Assembly: GCF_003285545.1 (NCBI RefSeq)
Contig: NZ_QLNV01000003.1
Coordinates: forward strand, 1 to 64,000
Origin: Sinomicrobium soli
Lineage (GTDB): Bacteria > Bacteroidota > Bacteroidia > Flavobacteriales > Flavobacteriaceae
Direction: 5' to 3'
DNA: 64,000 nt
Shown: piece by piece, positions 26,154-36,000 of the stretch
Layout: the number at the start of each line of letters is the position of its first letter
How positions within the stretch are numbered: position 1 is the stretch's first letter
Made by a program: the position numbers and the translations under genes
Notes under the pieces: generated by a model
Told to the model about the DNA's origin: nothing
The model's input: only the letters and a program-made list of their open reading frames with translations
Database searches by the model: none

Positions 26154-26168
26154 CCTCAGAACGAGATC

Positions 26169-26197
26169 AGCGGCGGGAAGTTCCCGCCGCTTTTTTT
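26169..26197 (+). terminator. intrinsic terminator of htrA
   Basis: AGCGGCGGGAA / TTCCCGCCGCT inverted repeat (26169-26179, 26181-26191) followed by TTTTTTT. Its distance from the htrA stop would be about 25 bases without the inserted element and is now about 190. Confidence 0.85.
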
Positions 26198-26213
26198 ATG
26201 TCCCTCGAAACCG

Positions 26214-28544
26214 CTACTCCAGTATCTCCAGCCTGGCAAAACGCAGCAACAGTTTTTTCAACTGCCCGTTATCGAACTTTATCTCTGCCTTTTTATCATT
26301 CCCGGCCCCTTCGAGTTTCACGACCACCCCCCTGCCGAAACGGGTATGGGACACACGGGTTCCTACCTCGAGAGCTGCGGTAGCGGCCTGCCCGTTCCCT
26401 ACGGGAGTAGACAGCTCCGGTTTTATTTTGCGCAGTTTCCTCAACTGGTTTTCCGTGGGTTTCTGCCGGGAGGGCGGCGTACTGCCCACCGGTTTGTGCT
26501 GTCTCAGTTTACTCTTGTCCACATCGCCGAAAATATCAGCGTCAATCATGGGTTTGTAACGGTATGAACCATCCAGGGGCGGGGTCAGGTATTCCAGGTA
26601 TTTCTCCTCTATTTCCTCGATAAACCTGCTGGGTTCGGCATCGATGAGTTTCCCCCAGCGGTAACGGCTTTGCGTATAGGTCAGGAAAGCCTGTTTCTCT
26701 GCCCGGGTAAGGGCTACGTAAAACAGGCGCCGCTCCTCTTCGAGCTCACTCCGTGTATTCATGCTCATGGCCGACGGGAAGAGGTCTTCTTCCATCCCCA
26801 CTATATATACGTAAGGAAACTCCAGGCCCTTGGCCAGGTGAATGGTCATCAGTGCCACCCTGTCGTCATCCCCGGTATCGTTGTCGAGGTCGGTGGCCAG
26901 GGCCACATCTTCCAGGAATTCCGGCAGCGACCCGGTAGCCCCGTCAATTTCCTGCTGCCCTTCCACAAAATCGCGGATACCGTTGAGCAGTTCTTCCACA
27001 TTCTCCATACGCGCTATCCCTTCCGGGGTACCGTCTTTCTTGAATTCGTGCAGCAGTCCCGTTTTCTTGGCCACGTGTTCTGCAAGCACAAAGGCATCTG
27101 CAGTCTGCGCCGTTACCTGAAAACTCTGTATCATGGTCACAAAATCCTCCAGTTTCCTTCGGGTACCTGCATTGATCTTGAGATCTATCCTGTCCAGGTG
27201 CTGTATCACTTCAAAAATGGAGCGTTTATAGTGATTGGCCGCTACGGTAAGCCGTTCCATCGTGGTCTGCCCTATACCCCTGGCCGGGTAGTTGATCACC
27301 CTGTTCAGGGCCTCTTCATCCTGCGGGTTGATAACAAGCCGCAGATAGGCCAGTACGTCCTTGATCTCCTTGCGCTGGTAAAACGACAACCCGCCGTAAA
27401 TGCGGTAGGGAATATCCCTTTTCCGAAGGGCATCCTCTATGGCCCTCGACTGGGAGTTGGTGCGGTACAATACGGCAAAATGATTGTTGGGCAACTGTTC
27501 CTGCATCCTGAGCTCAAAAATAGAACCCGCTACAAACCTGCCCTCTTCCGCATCGGTAATGCTGCGGTGCACCTTTATCTTTCCCCCGTCTTCATTGGCG
27601 GTCCACACCACTTTTTCGAGCCTGGTCTGGTTTTTCTCGATCACCGAGTTTGCCGCTTCCACGATATTTTTGGTGGAACGGTAATTCTGTTCCAGCCGGT
27701 ATACCTCCACCCCGTCGTAATCGCGCTGGAAGTTCATGATATTACTGATATTCGCCCCGCGGAACGCATAAATACTCTGGGCATCGTCGCCCACTACACA
27801 TATATTCTGGAACTTATCGCTCAGTGCCTTGACGATCAGGTACTGCGAATGATTGGTATCCTGGTACTCATCGACCAGGATATACCGGAAACGCTCCTGG
27901 TATTTGGCCAGCACTTCCGGAAAACGCGTAAGCAGTTCGTTGGTCTTTAGCAGCAGGTCGTCAAAATCCATGGCTCCGGCTTTAAAACAACGCTCCACAT
28001 AAGCCGCGTAGATCTCCCCCATCCTCGGCCTTTTGGCCATGGCATCGGCTTCCACCAGGTCGGGATTGTTAAAATAGGCCTTGACCGTGATCAGGCTGTT
28101 CTTATACGACGATATCCTGTTCTGTACCTGCTTGTACTTGTATACATCCTTGTCCAGTCCCATTTCCTTGATGATGGCATTGATAAGCCGCTGGGAGTCC
28201 TGGGTGTCGTAGATGGTAAAATTGCCGGGATATCCCAGTTTGTCTGCTTCGAAACGCAGTATCCTGGCAAAAACGGAGTGGAAAGTACCCATCCACAGAT
28301 TCTTTGCTTCACTGTTCCCTACTATACCGGCAATACGGGCCTTCATTTCACGCGCGGCCTTATTCGTAAACGTCAGCGCCAGGATATTAAAGGCATCGAC
28401 CCCCTTGTGCATGAGGTAGGCGATACGATAGGTAAGCACCCGGGTTTTACCTGATCCGGCACCGGCAATGACCATCAGGGGGCCTTCCAGATGTAATACG
28501 GGAGCCCTCTGGGCCTCATTCAGTTCTGCTAAGTAATTTTCCAC
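26214..28544 (-). CDS. UvrD/PcrA-type ATP-dependent DNA helicase
   Basis: 776 residues from the GTG at 28544, chosen because homologues begin (M)ENYL.ELNEAQ; an in-frame TTG 13 codons earlier would add PVRVIYLKRNSK. Walker A is AGAGSGKT (27-34), motif II DEYQDTNHSQY, motif III GDDAQSIYAFRGA, motif IV EQNYRSTKNI, and motif V/VI MTIHLAKGLEFPYV and ALTRAEKQ. The C-terminal tail (from about 650) ends with a Tudor-like PcrA module (RVSHTRFGRGVVVKLEG). It is a 3'-5' helicase of nucleotide excision repair and replication-fork or recombination control. Transcribed convergently with htrA, no operon partner. Confidence 0.95.
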   Translation of the reverse strand: MENYLAELNEAQRAPVLHLEGPLMVIAGAGSGKTRVLTYRIAYLMHKGVDAFNILALTFTNKAAREMKARIAGIVGNSEAKNLWMGTFHSVFARILRFEADKLGYPGNFTIYDTQDSQRLINAIIKEMGLDKDVYKYKQVQNRISSYKNSLITVKAYFNNPDLVEADAMAKRPRMGEIYAAYVERCFKAGAMDFDDLLLKTNELLTRFPEVLAKYQERFRYILVDEYQDTNHSQYLIVKALSDKFQNICVVGDDAQSIYAFRGANISNIMNFQRDYDGVEVYRLEQNYRSTKNIVEAANSVIEKNQTRLEKVVWTANEDGGKIKVHRSITDAEEGRFVAGSIFELRMQEQLPNNHFAVLYRTNSQSRAIEDALRKRDIPYRIYGGLSFYQRKEIKDVLAYLRLVINPQDEEALNRVINYPARGIGQTTMERLTVAANHYKRSIFEVIQHLDRIDLKINAGTRRKLEDFVTMIQSFQVTAQTADAFVLAEHVAKKTGLLHEFKKDGTPEGIARMENVEELLNGIRDFVEGQQEIDGATGSLPEFLEDVALATDLDNDTGDDDRVALMTIHLAKGLEFPYVYIVGMEEDLFPSAMSMNTRSELEEERRLFYVALTRAEKQAFLTYTQSRYRWGKLIDAEPSRFIEEIEEKYLEYLTPPLDGSYRYKPMIDADIFGDVDKSKLRQHKPVGSTPPSRQKPTENQLRKLRKIKPELSTPVGNGQAATAALEVGTRVSHTRFGRGVVVKLEGAGNDKKAEIKFDNGQLKKLLLRFARLEILE

Positions 28545-28694
28545 CTTGCTGTTTCTTTTCAAATATATGACTCTCACCGGCAAATATAAGAATACTGCCC
28601 AGGTTTTGTTACCGTCTTTAACAAATGATATGCTCCTGCCTCTTGATTATTACGCCTGCTTTCACGAAGTTTGCCGGTACGCTAACAACAATCT

Positions 28695-29942
28695 ATGGAA
28701 CCGACTACATTAAGCTATATCATAACCGGCATCCTCATCCTGGATTTTGCCATCGACCAGGTCCTGGACTATCTCAATGCCAGGCATTTCAACGATCCTG
28801 TTCCCCCGTTGCTGGACGATGTTTACGACAGTGACAAATACAAACGTTCCCAGGAATACAAAAAAGAGAACTACCGGTTTTCGATCGTGTCTTCCGCATG
28901 CTCCCTCCTGATCACCCTCGGATTTCTCTATGCCGGTGGTTTTGAGTTCACCGACCAGGTAGCGAGAGGCATTTCGGATAATGACATTGTCATCGCCCTG
29001 CTGTTTTTCGGGATGATCCTCCTGGCCAGTGACGTGATAAGTATGCCGTTTACATGGTACCACACCTTTGTGATCGAGGAAAAATACGGGTTCAACAAGA
29101 CCACCCCGGCCACCTTCTTTACCGACAAGCTGAAAGGATGGCTTATGGGAGCCGTATTCGGAGGGGGCATCATGGCCCTGGTTATCTGGTTCTACCAGCT
29201 TACCGGCAGGCACTTCTGGCTTTATGCCTGGGGAGCGGTCACCTTTTTTTCCATCCTGGTCAACATGTTTTACAGCCGGCTTATCGTTCCCCTGTTCAAC
29301 AAGCAGACCCCCCTGGAGGAAGGAACACTGAAAACCGCCATAGAGGCCTATGCTTCCAAAGCAGGATTTACGCTCAACAACATATTTGTCATAGACGGTT
29401 CCAGAAGATCGACCAAGGCCAATGCCTATTTCTCGGGCTTCGGACGGGAAAAGAGAATTACCCTCTACGACACCCTGGTCAAGGACCTGGACACCGAAGA
29501 GATCGTAGCCGTGCTGGCCCATGAAGTGGGCCATTACAAGAGAAAACACATCCTGTTCAATCTCGCGGTTTCCACGGGGCTTACGGGCCTCACCCTCTAT
29601 GTGCTGTCCCTGTGTATAAATTTCCCGGAACTGTCGTATGCCCTGGGTGTGTCGCAACACGGCTTTCATACCGGGCTTATCGCCTTCGGTATACTCTACA
29701 GCCCCGTTTCGGAAATCACCGGGATGGTCATGAACTACGTGTCGAGAAAATTCGAATACCAGGCCGATAACTATGCCCGCGATACTTATGCCGCCCCTCC
29801 CCTGGTATCGGCCCTTAAAAAACTGTCGCGGAACAACCTGGGCAACCTGACCCCGCATCCGGCATACGTAAAGGTACATTATTCACATCCTACCTTACTG
29901 CAACGGGTACAGAACCTGCAGTTTTACAGGCCTAAGGCATAG
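28695..29942 (+). CDS. M48 family metallopeptidase (Ste24/CAAX protease type)
   Basis: 415 residues with about seven hydrophobic membrane segments. The zinc motif His276-Glu277-xx-His280 (VAVLAHEVGH) and a third ligand region FEYQADNYA near residue 350 are present, as in Ste24/HtpX-like proteases. Membrane-embedded protease that may take part in membrane-protein quality control; bacteria lack CAAX prenylation, so that label describes only the fold. A GC-rich hairpin (29953-29971) lies just past the stop, between it and the converging TonB-receptor gene. Confidence 0.92.
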   Translation: MEPTTLSYIITGILILDFAIDQVLDYLNARHFNDPVPPLLDDVYDSDKYKRSQEYKKENYRFSIVSSACSLLITLGFLYAGGFEFTDQVARGISDNDIVIALLFFGMILLASDVISMPFTWYHTFVIEEKYGFNKTTPATFFTDKLKGWLMGAVFGGGIMALVIWFYQLTGRHFWLYAWGAVTFFSILVNMFYSRLIVPLFNKQTPLEEGTLKTAIEAYASKAGFTLNNIFVIDGSRRSTKANAYFSGFGREKRITLYDTLVKDLDTEEIVAVLAHEVGHYKRKHILFNLAVSTGLTGLTLYVLSLCINFPELSYALGVSQHGFHTGLIAFGILYSPVSEITGMVMNYVSRKFEYQADNYARDTYAAPPLVSALKKLSRNNLGNLTPHPAYVKVHYSHPTLLQRVQNLQFYRPKA

Positions 29943-29994
29943 AATGGCGGACCTCCGGTTCAGGTCCGGAGTTACCGGCGATTTGTCGTCCCTG

Positions 29995-32385
29995 TCAAAA
30001 CCTGTAGTTCAGGCTCAGCCGGAAGTTCCGTCCCGGTTCGGCCTGCCAGTATACGTATGTGCCGTAATTCGACCCGGAATACAGGTATTCATTCAAAAGG
30101 TTATTGATGTTCAGGCGTACGTCGAAATGGTCATCAGACCAGAAGATCCCTCCGTCCATTCTGAAATAATCGGGCAGTTCCGATTTACTGTCCGCCCCCC
30201 AGTTCCATGACGAACGGTCTACCTGGTACTGGTAGCCTACGGAAGCCCCGAAACCTTTTAATGCCGACGAGGGCTTAAAGGCATAATTCAGCCAGCCGTT
30301 GGTAATATGCCTGGCGTGGCCGGCAATCCGGTTATTGTCTTTGTCCTTCACCTCGGTAAAGGCGTAATTGAGTATCACATTCAGTTCCGGAGTAATTTTC
30401 CCCTGCATATCAAATTCCACTCCTTTGGAAACGACTTCCCCGATCTCTATGGAATACGGGTAGCTCATCCCGTCATTTTCATCAATAACCCCGTCGCCGT
30501 TGGTATCCGTGGTGGCAGGAACCCCGTTTTCATAATCCGTGACAGACATATTGTCCTTATTAATGCGATAAGCGGTAAGCGAAGTTCTCAGCCGGTCTTC
30601 GAACCAGGATTTCTTTATCCCGGCCTCCAGGTCTGAGGATTTGTTGGGACTTAAGGGTTCTCCCGGGTATTTCACCCCCTGTTGCGGGTAGAAAGACTGG
30701 TCGAATAACCCGTAAACCGTAAGATCGGGCATTACATCATAGCTCACACCGATACGGGGGGTAAACTCCGACCCGTCTGCGGGTACTCCGTACGCATATA
30801 TATCCGCCAGCGTATATCTTCCGGCCAGGCTAAGGCGAAGGCGGTCTTCCAGGAACCCCAGTTCATCCTGTACGTAAAATCCTTTTGTGGTCATCCCGAT
30901 ACCGTTGGAAGCCCCCCGGATCTTGATATCTACAGAGCGGTCGAATACCGGCATCTCCACATCGCCATAGTGCGGGTCCAGGACGTTGAAAGGACGCTCC
31001 TCCGTATCTATGGCTCCCCCCTGGTTCCAGTCTGCCCAGTACTGTTTTTCATTAAAATCGAATCCTGCCAGTATTTTATGGGTTACACTTCCGGTCTCGA
31101 AATTCCCGTTGACAAAGAACTGTGCTATGTGATAGCGCCCGAGGGCATCGGCACTGGTTACCGACCTTATCATATCCCCGTTCTGCTGTACTTCTCCTGC
31201 CGGCCAGAGCGTTACTCCCTCCTGCTCGTATCTCATATGCATGTACTGGGCCTGAAAGGTCCAGTTGTCATTGAATTTATGAGTGAAATTGGTAAAAGTA
31301 CTGTACTCATCAATATCCATATCCGGATAGTCCGGGTCCATGGCCGTAAAATCGCGGTCCAGTCCTCCGTAACCGATGCTTATGGGGGCAAACACATAGG
31401 CCGACCCTGCCTTCATCCTGGCTTTTTGCCAGGTAAATTCTGTGGTTACCGAGGTATTGTCACTGAATTCGTATTTCACCGACGGCACTACCGAAAACCG
31501 GCTCGACCTGTCATAATCGCGATTGGTTTCCTGGGTCTGTGCCATGGCATTCAGGCGGAACTGCAGCTTGCCGCCGGCTGCATAACTCCCGAGGTCTACG
31601 GCACCCCGGTAGGTATTAAAACTTCCCGTGGTAAAGTTGACTTCGGCAATATGCTCCTTCTTCGGTTTCTTGGTGACCACATTATAGAACCCTCCCGGCT
31701 CTCCCGCAGCCAGCATAAACCCGGCAGGGCCCTTTACGAATTCTATACGCTCCACCATGCTCATATCTTCGGCCAGCGGCCCCCATGTCATCTCTACATT
31801 CATGCCGTTCCTGAAAGCGGGGATCTTGAACCCCCTCATATTGATGCGGGAAAACCACCCCCAGTGCTCGATCATCTGCGCCCCGCTGACATTCCGGGTA
31901 ATGGCCTCCATCATCGTAAACGACTGCTGGTCTTTCAGCACATCTTCGGAGATCACCTGTATATTCTGCGGAATCTTAACCGGATCCCGGCCGAGACGAA
32001 GGGAGGAAGAAACTTCCCGGGCGGTATAACTTTCCTTTCTTCTGCCGGAAATGGTAACATCCTTCAGCTCACTTACCGTTTCCTCCAGGGCTATATCTGT
32101 ACGGGTATCCCCGGACACGGAAACCGACAACACCTGCTTTTTAAACCCTATGCTACTGGCTATAAGGGTATAATTGCCGAAAGGAACCTTTTTTATGACA
32201 AAATTACCACTGTTATCGGTTGAAGCTCCCAGGCCGGTCCCTTTGAGGATCACATTAATGGCAGCGAGGGGCTCCCCGTTCTGATCCGTGATATTCCCGC
32301 TCACACTGGCGGTTCCGTTTTGGGCCTGTAGCCCGAAAATAAGACTGAAGTACAGGAAAGAACAACAAAATATTTTATTGATCAT
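29995..32385 (-). CDS. TonB-dependent siderophore-type receptor
   Basis: 796 residues. Signal peptide (1-22), a carboxypeptidase-regulatory-like beta domain (25-110, SVSGNITDQNGEPLAAINVIL), then the plug (about 130-240, with PAGFMLAAGEPGGFYNVVTKKP) and a 22-strand barrel ending in the aromatic LSLNYRF. The plug signature fits ferric-siderophore receptors (FhuA/FoxA type). It imports a large ligand with TonB energy. It is the third gene of a minus-strand group with a sensor kinase and response regulator, 104 bases after the regulator's stop. A TAGATTTG box (32427-32420) in that gap may give it its own promoter. No Fur box was recognised. The ligand is not identifiable. Confidence 0.9.
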   Translation of the reverse strand: MINKIFCCSFLYFSLIFGLQAQNGTASVSGNITDQNGEPLAAINVILKGTGLGASTDNSGNFVIKKVPFGNYTLIASSIGFKKQVLSVSVSGDTRTDIALEETVSELKDVTISGRRKESYTAREVSSSLRLGRDPVKIPQNIQVISEDVLKDQQSFTMMEAITRNVSGAQMIEHWGWFSRINMRGFKIPAFRNGMNVEMTWGPLAEDMSMVERIEFVKGPAGFMLAAGEPGGFYNVVTKKPKKEHIAEVNFTTGSFNTYRGAVDLGSYAAGGKLQFRLNAMAQTQETNRDYDRSSRFSVVPSVKYEFSDNTSVTTEFTWQKARMKAGSAYVFAPISIGYGGLDRDFTAMDPDYPDMDIDEYSTFTNFTHKFNDNWTFQAQYMHMRYEQEGVTLWPAGEVQQNGDMIRSVTSADALGRYHIAQFFVNGNFETGSVTHKILAGFDFNEKQYWADWNQGGAIDTEERPFNVLDPHYGDVEMPVFDRSVDIKIRGASNGIGMTTKGFYVQDELGFLEDRLRLSLAGRYTLADIYAYGVPADGSEFTPRIGVSYDVMPDLTVYGLFDQSFYPQQGVKYPGEPLSPNKSSDLEAGIKKSWFEDRLRTSLTAYRINKDNMSVTDYENGVPATTDTNGDGVIDENDGMSYPYSIEIGEVVSKGVEFDMQGKITPELNVILNYAFTEVKDKDNNRIAGHARHITNGWLNYAFKPSSALKGFGASVGYQYQVDRSSWNWGADSKSELPDYFRMDGGIFWSDDHFDVRLNINNLLNEYLYSGSNYGTYVYWQAEPGRNFRLSLNYRF

Positions 32386-32489
32386 TTTTCTATTATTTAG
32401 ATTAAATACAAATAGCGCACAAATCTAAACAACAAATACTATTTATCCATACCAAATAAAAATAATATTGTTACAAATCCGTAAAAATA

Positions 32490-33089
32490 TTATATCCAGC
32501 CATAGGCCACCGACAGGGACACGAGTTCTATAAGGCTTTTCGCCCCTGTTTTCCGGAAGATATTTTTCCGGTGCGTAGCTACGGTAAGCGGACTGATATA
32601 CAGCTGATCCGCTATTTCCTCGGTAGTCCTGCTTTGGGTCATCAGCTCCAGGATCTCGAGCTCCCTCCGGCTCAGTTTGATGTCATTCCCGGGCCGGGCA
32701 TCACCGGGGCTGTGGATGAATTTCTTTTTGTGGTTTGCTATGGCCAGGTTAAGGGTTACAAGCAGGTGGTCCTTGCTGAAAGGTTTGGTAACATAAGCAT
32801 ACGGTACAGACCGTTCGGCGCGTTTCATGGTTTCCACATCGGAATAGGCAGTCAGGAAGATGACCGGCACCTCATCCCCCACATTATTCTCAATCAGGTC
32901 GAGCCCGGACACTTCACTGTTCAGGTTGATATCACTGATAATCGCATCATATCTTTTGGTCTCAATGGCTTTTCTGGCTTCTGCCGGGTCGGTGACCACC
33001 CTGCCCTGATAACCGTTGCGATCCAGGTGTATTTTTATACTATTGGCAATAATGGCTTCATCCTCGATGATCAATATCTGTTTGGACAT
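32490..33089 (-). CDS. NarL/LuxR-type response regulator
   Basis: 199 residues. Receiver domain 1-120 with phosphoacceptor Asp53, acidic pair Glu9-Asp10, Thr80 and Lys102. After a linker comes a LuxR-type helix-turn-helix (about 135-199: SRRELEILELM ... TEEIADQLYISPLTVATHRKNIF). It is a DNA-binding regulator. The start lies inside the end of the kinase gene (32-base overlap), so the two are translationally coupled and surely cognate. Target unknown; the TonB receptor next to it is the obvious candidate. Confidence 0.93.
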   Translation of the reverse strand: MSKQILIIEDEAIIANSIKIHLDRNGYQGRVVTDPAEARKAIETKRYDAIISDINLNSEVSGLDLIENNVGDEVPVIFLTAYSDVETMKRAERSVPYAYVTKPFSKDHLLVTLNLAIANHKKKFIHSPGDARPGNDIKLSRRELEILELMTQSRTTEEIADQLYISPLTVATHRKNIFRKTGAKSLIELVSLSVAYGWI

Positions 33090-36000
33090 CTGTGACGGTG
33101 TTTTTGGTAATGGTTAGTATTACGGTTGATCCTTTGCGGTTTACGATCCTTACATGGCCCTTGAGTGCTTCGGTAAGCGTATGAATAAGGTTAAGCCCCA
33201 TTTTCTTTCCTTCCCTGATCCCGGCAGGATCGAATCCTTTGCCGTTATCGCTGTATACCAGCCTGAGCTGCTGCCCCGTATCTTCGAGGCCGATACGGAT
33301 ACTTCTGTCTGATTGCCCTTCGTCGTACGCGTGCTTTACCGTATTTATGATCAGTTCATTGACGATAAGCCCGATATAGGTGATTTTCTCCGCGGGATAT
33401 TCTACCGGGACCAGATCCAGTTCCAGTTCGATCTCTTCTCCCGAAAAGCTGATCAGGTCGCGCGCTATCGATGCCAGGAAACGGTCTATCCTGAGGTATT
33501 TGTTATCGCTGTTGGCATTCAGAATGTCATGCACCCTCGATACCGTATAGATCCGGGACTGCAGCAGTTTGAATTTCTCCTGCAGCGATGTTTCCGATAT
33601 GTTGGTATTCTGGATATCGATAAGGCTGGTGATCAGCTGCAGGTTGTTTTTCACCCTGTGATTGAGCTCGCGCATGAGAAAGGCTATATTCTCCTTCTGC
33701 TGCCGGGTTACGGCAAGGGAATGGTTCAGGGCACCGTTGGTCTCGGTGAGTTCGGCGGTCCTTTCGTCGACCATTCTCGACAACCATTCGTTCATCTTTT
33801 TCTGCTGCAGGTTCTTATACAGGAAAAAAAGTGTAATGCACAGCAGCACAAACGATATGGCGACTACCTTGAACCACAGTGTTTTGTACCAGGGCGACTC
33901 GATCACCACTGCGATATTGTCGGGTGCTCCCCAGAGCAATTCGTTATTGCTCCCCATGACCCGGAACACATAAGCACCGGGGTCCAGATTGGTATACGTA
34001 GTGGTGCGTTCATGGGTTACGGGACGCCATTCCCGGTCAAAGCCTTCCAGGATAAAACGGTACTGGTTTCGCCCGGGCCATAAATAGTTGAGACTGGAAT
34101 AATCAAAGGTGATCACATTCTGGTCGTGCGAAAATACAAGGGTGTCGGAATACAGTATATTATTAGCGATCGGTTTGCCGAACAGTTTCACCTGTTCCAC
34201 CAGGGTCTTGCCTATTTTCCTGTTGACCTTCACACTGTCCGGATGAAACATATTAAATCCGTTCATCCCTCCGAAATACATGACCCCCAGGCTGTCCTTA
34301 TAGGCTGCTTTGCCGTTAAATTCATTATTCTGCAAACCGTCGTCCTCCGTATAATTCCTGAAGGTATTGCTTTTCCTGCTGAGCTCGGAAAGGCCGAAAT
34401 TGGTAGATACCCAGATATTCCCCTTATCATCCGATTCCACCCCGTAAATAAAGTCATTGGGCAGACCGCTCTGTGCCATATAATGCCTGATCGCCCCGCT
34501 TTCAGGATCGATCCGGTTGAGTCCCTTTGCCGTTCCTGCCCAGATATTCCCGAACGGATCTTCCGTAATACAGAATACCCTGGTATTGGACAATTCGTCG
34601 TCGTAATACGTAGTGCCGTCGTCACCGATCCTGTACAGTCCCTCGTCGCTCGCTATCCACAATGCACCCGAAGTATCCGTATAACTGTTCCTCGACCTTA
34701 CCAGTGTCTTGCCCCCGATGGCCCTGGGCCTTACCCCGTAATCCAGGGTATTGAGGGCATAGATCCCGCTGGACCAGGTATGCACCCATATCGTATCCCG
34801 GTGTACCGGAGTAATGTGTATAATATCGCTGTCCTGGAACGGCAAGGGAACGGGGTCAAAAACATCCTTTTCCCGGTTGTACTTTACCAGGCCGCTTTCA
34901 AATCCGCCTCCCCATATATTGCCCCGGAAATCCTTTTCTATCACATATTCCAGAAAACAGTTGGTCATATACAGCTTATACTCGTCTTTTTCGGTCCGGT
35001 AACGCACCCATCCCAGTTCGGTAGCCATCCAGATCGTCTTGTCATCCCTGAGAAAATTGAAAATACTGATAAAATCCTTCTTGGGAGATCCCGGAGCTTT
35101 TATACGATACGGACTGAATTTTTTGCGGTCGGGATGGTAATAGAAAATTCCGCGTTCCTGGGTGCCGATCCACATCCCGTCCTGATCGTCCTTTTTCGCA
35201 CATAAAACCCCGGATTGCAGGTACTTTCCGTCGGCACCTTTGAAAGCGACCTCATGCCACCCCGACTCACGATCCAGCAGGTAGGTATTCAGAAATCCCC
35301 CTATCAGCAGGGTCTCCTTATCCCATTCCATAATGCTTCTCACGGCAGGTTCGATATCGGGAGGATGATCTATACGGCTGATCTCCTTTTCATTGCGATC
35401 ATACATAAACAGGCCTTCCTGCATGCCGACCAGTACCCCGGTATCGGAAAACGGGTAGAAACAATTGATCTTGCTTTCCTTGAAACGATCGAATACCCTA
35501 TCGGTACTTACCGATTTCTGATGGAGATCGAACTTGTAAATACCGCTGAAATTGGTCCCGATAAGAAATTCATTATCACCAATATCCTGTATGGCGGTAA
35601 CATAATCATTTTCCCTGGACTGGGGGATGGGAATTACCGTAAAGTCGAGCTTTTTCCGGTCTACCAGCAGGCAGCCCCCTATGGCTCCCACCAGTAAATA
35701 CCGGTCGTCGACAACATACAGCACACTGCTGTACCTGGCCAGCGGATACGTATCAAAATCGATTTGATCTTTAAAATCCAGGAACCGGTCTTCAGAGAGT
35801 ACATAGGCCACCAGCGAATAGGTAGTTGTGGCAAGCCACAGGGTATCCCTCTCGTAAAACAGGTCGCTTACGTCGTCGTCGGGAAGGCCGCCGGGTTCGT
35901 CACCGGCGCGAAAAACCTTCATCTCATACCCGTTAAACCGGTTCAGGCCGTTTTCCGTAGCCCCCCAGATATACCCGTTGTCATCTATAGCTATGGCTCC

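Noticed and set aside
29953-29971. Terminator between the M48 peptidase and the TonB receptor (CTCCGG/CCGGAG)
   Set aside because: No T-run on either side; kept only as a note in the peptidase entry.
32420-32456. Promoter of the TonB receptor (TTTG, 25 bases, TAGATTTG)
   Set aside because: Spacing is longer than in the other promoters here; mentioned in the receptor entry but not listed as a feature.
33313-35697. Long plus-strand frames opposite the sensor kinase gene
   Set aside because: Antisense shadows of a well-supported gene; the encoded sequences show no domain.
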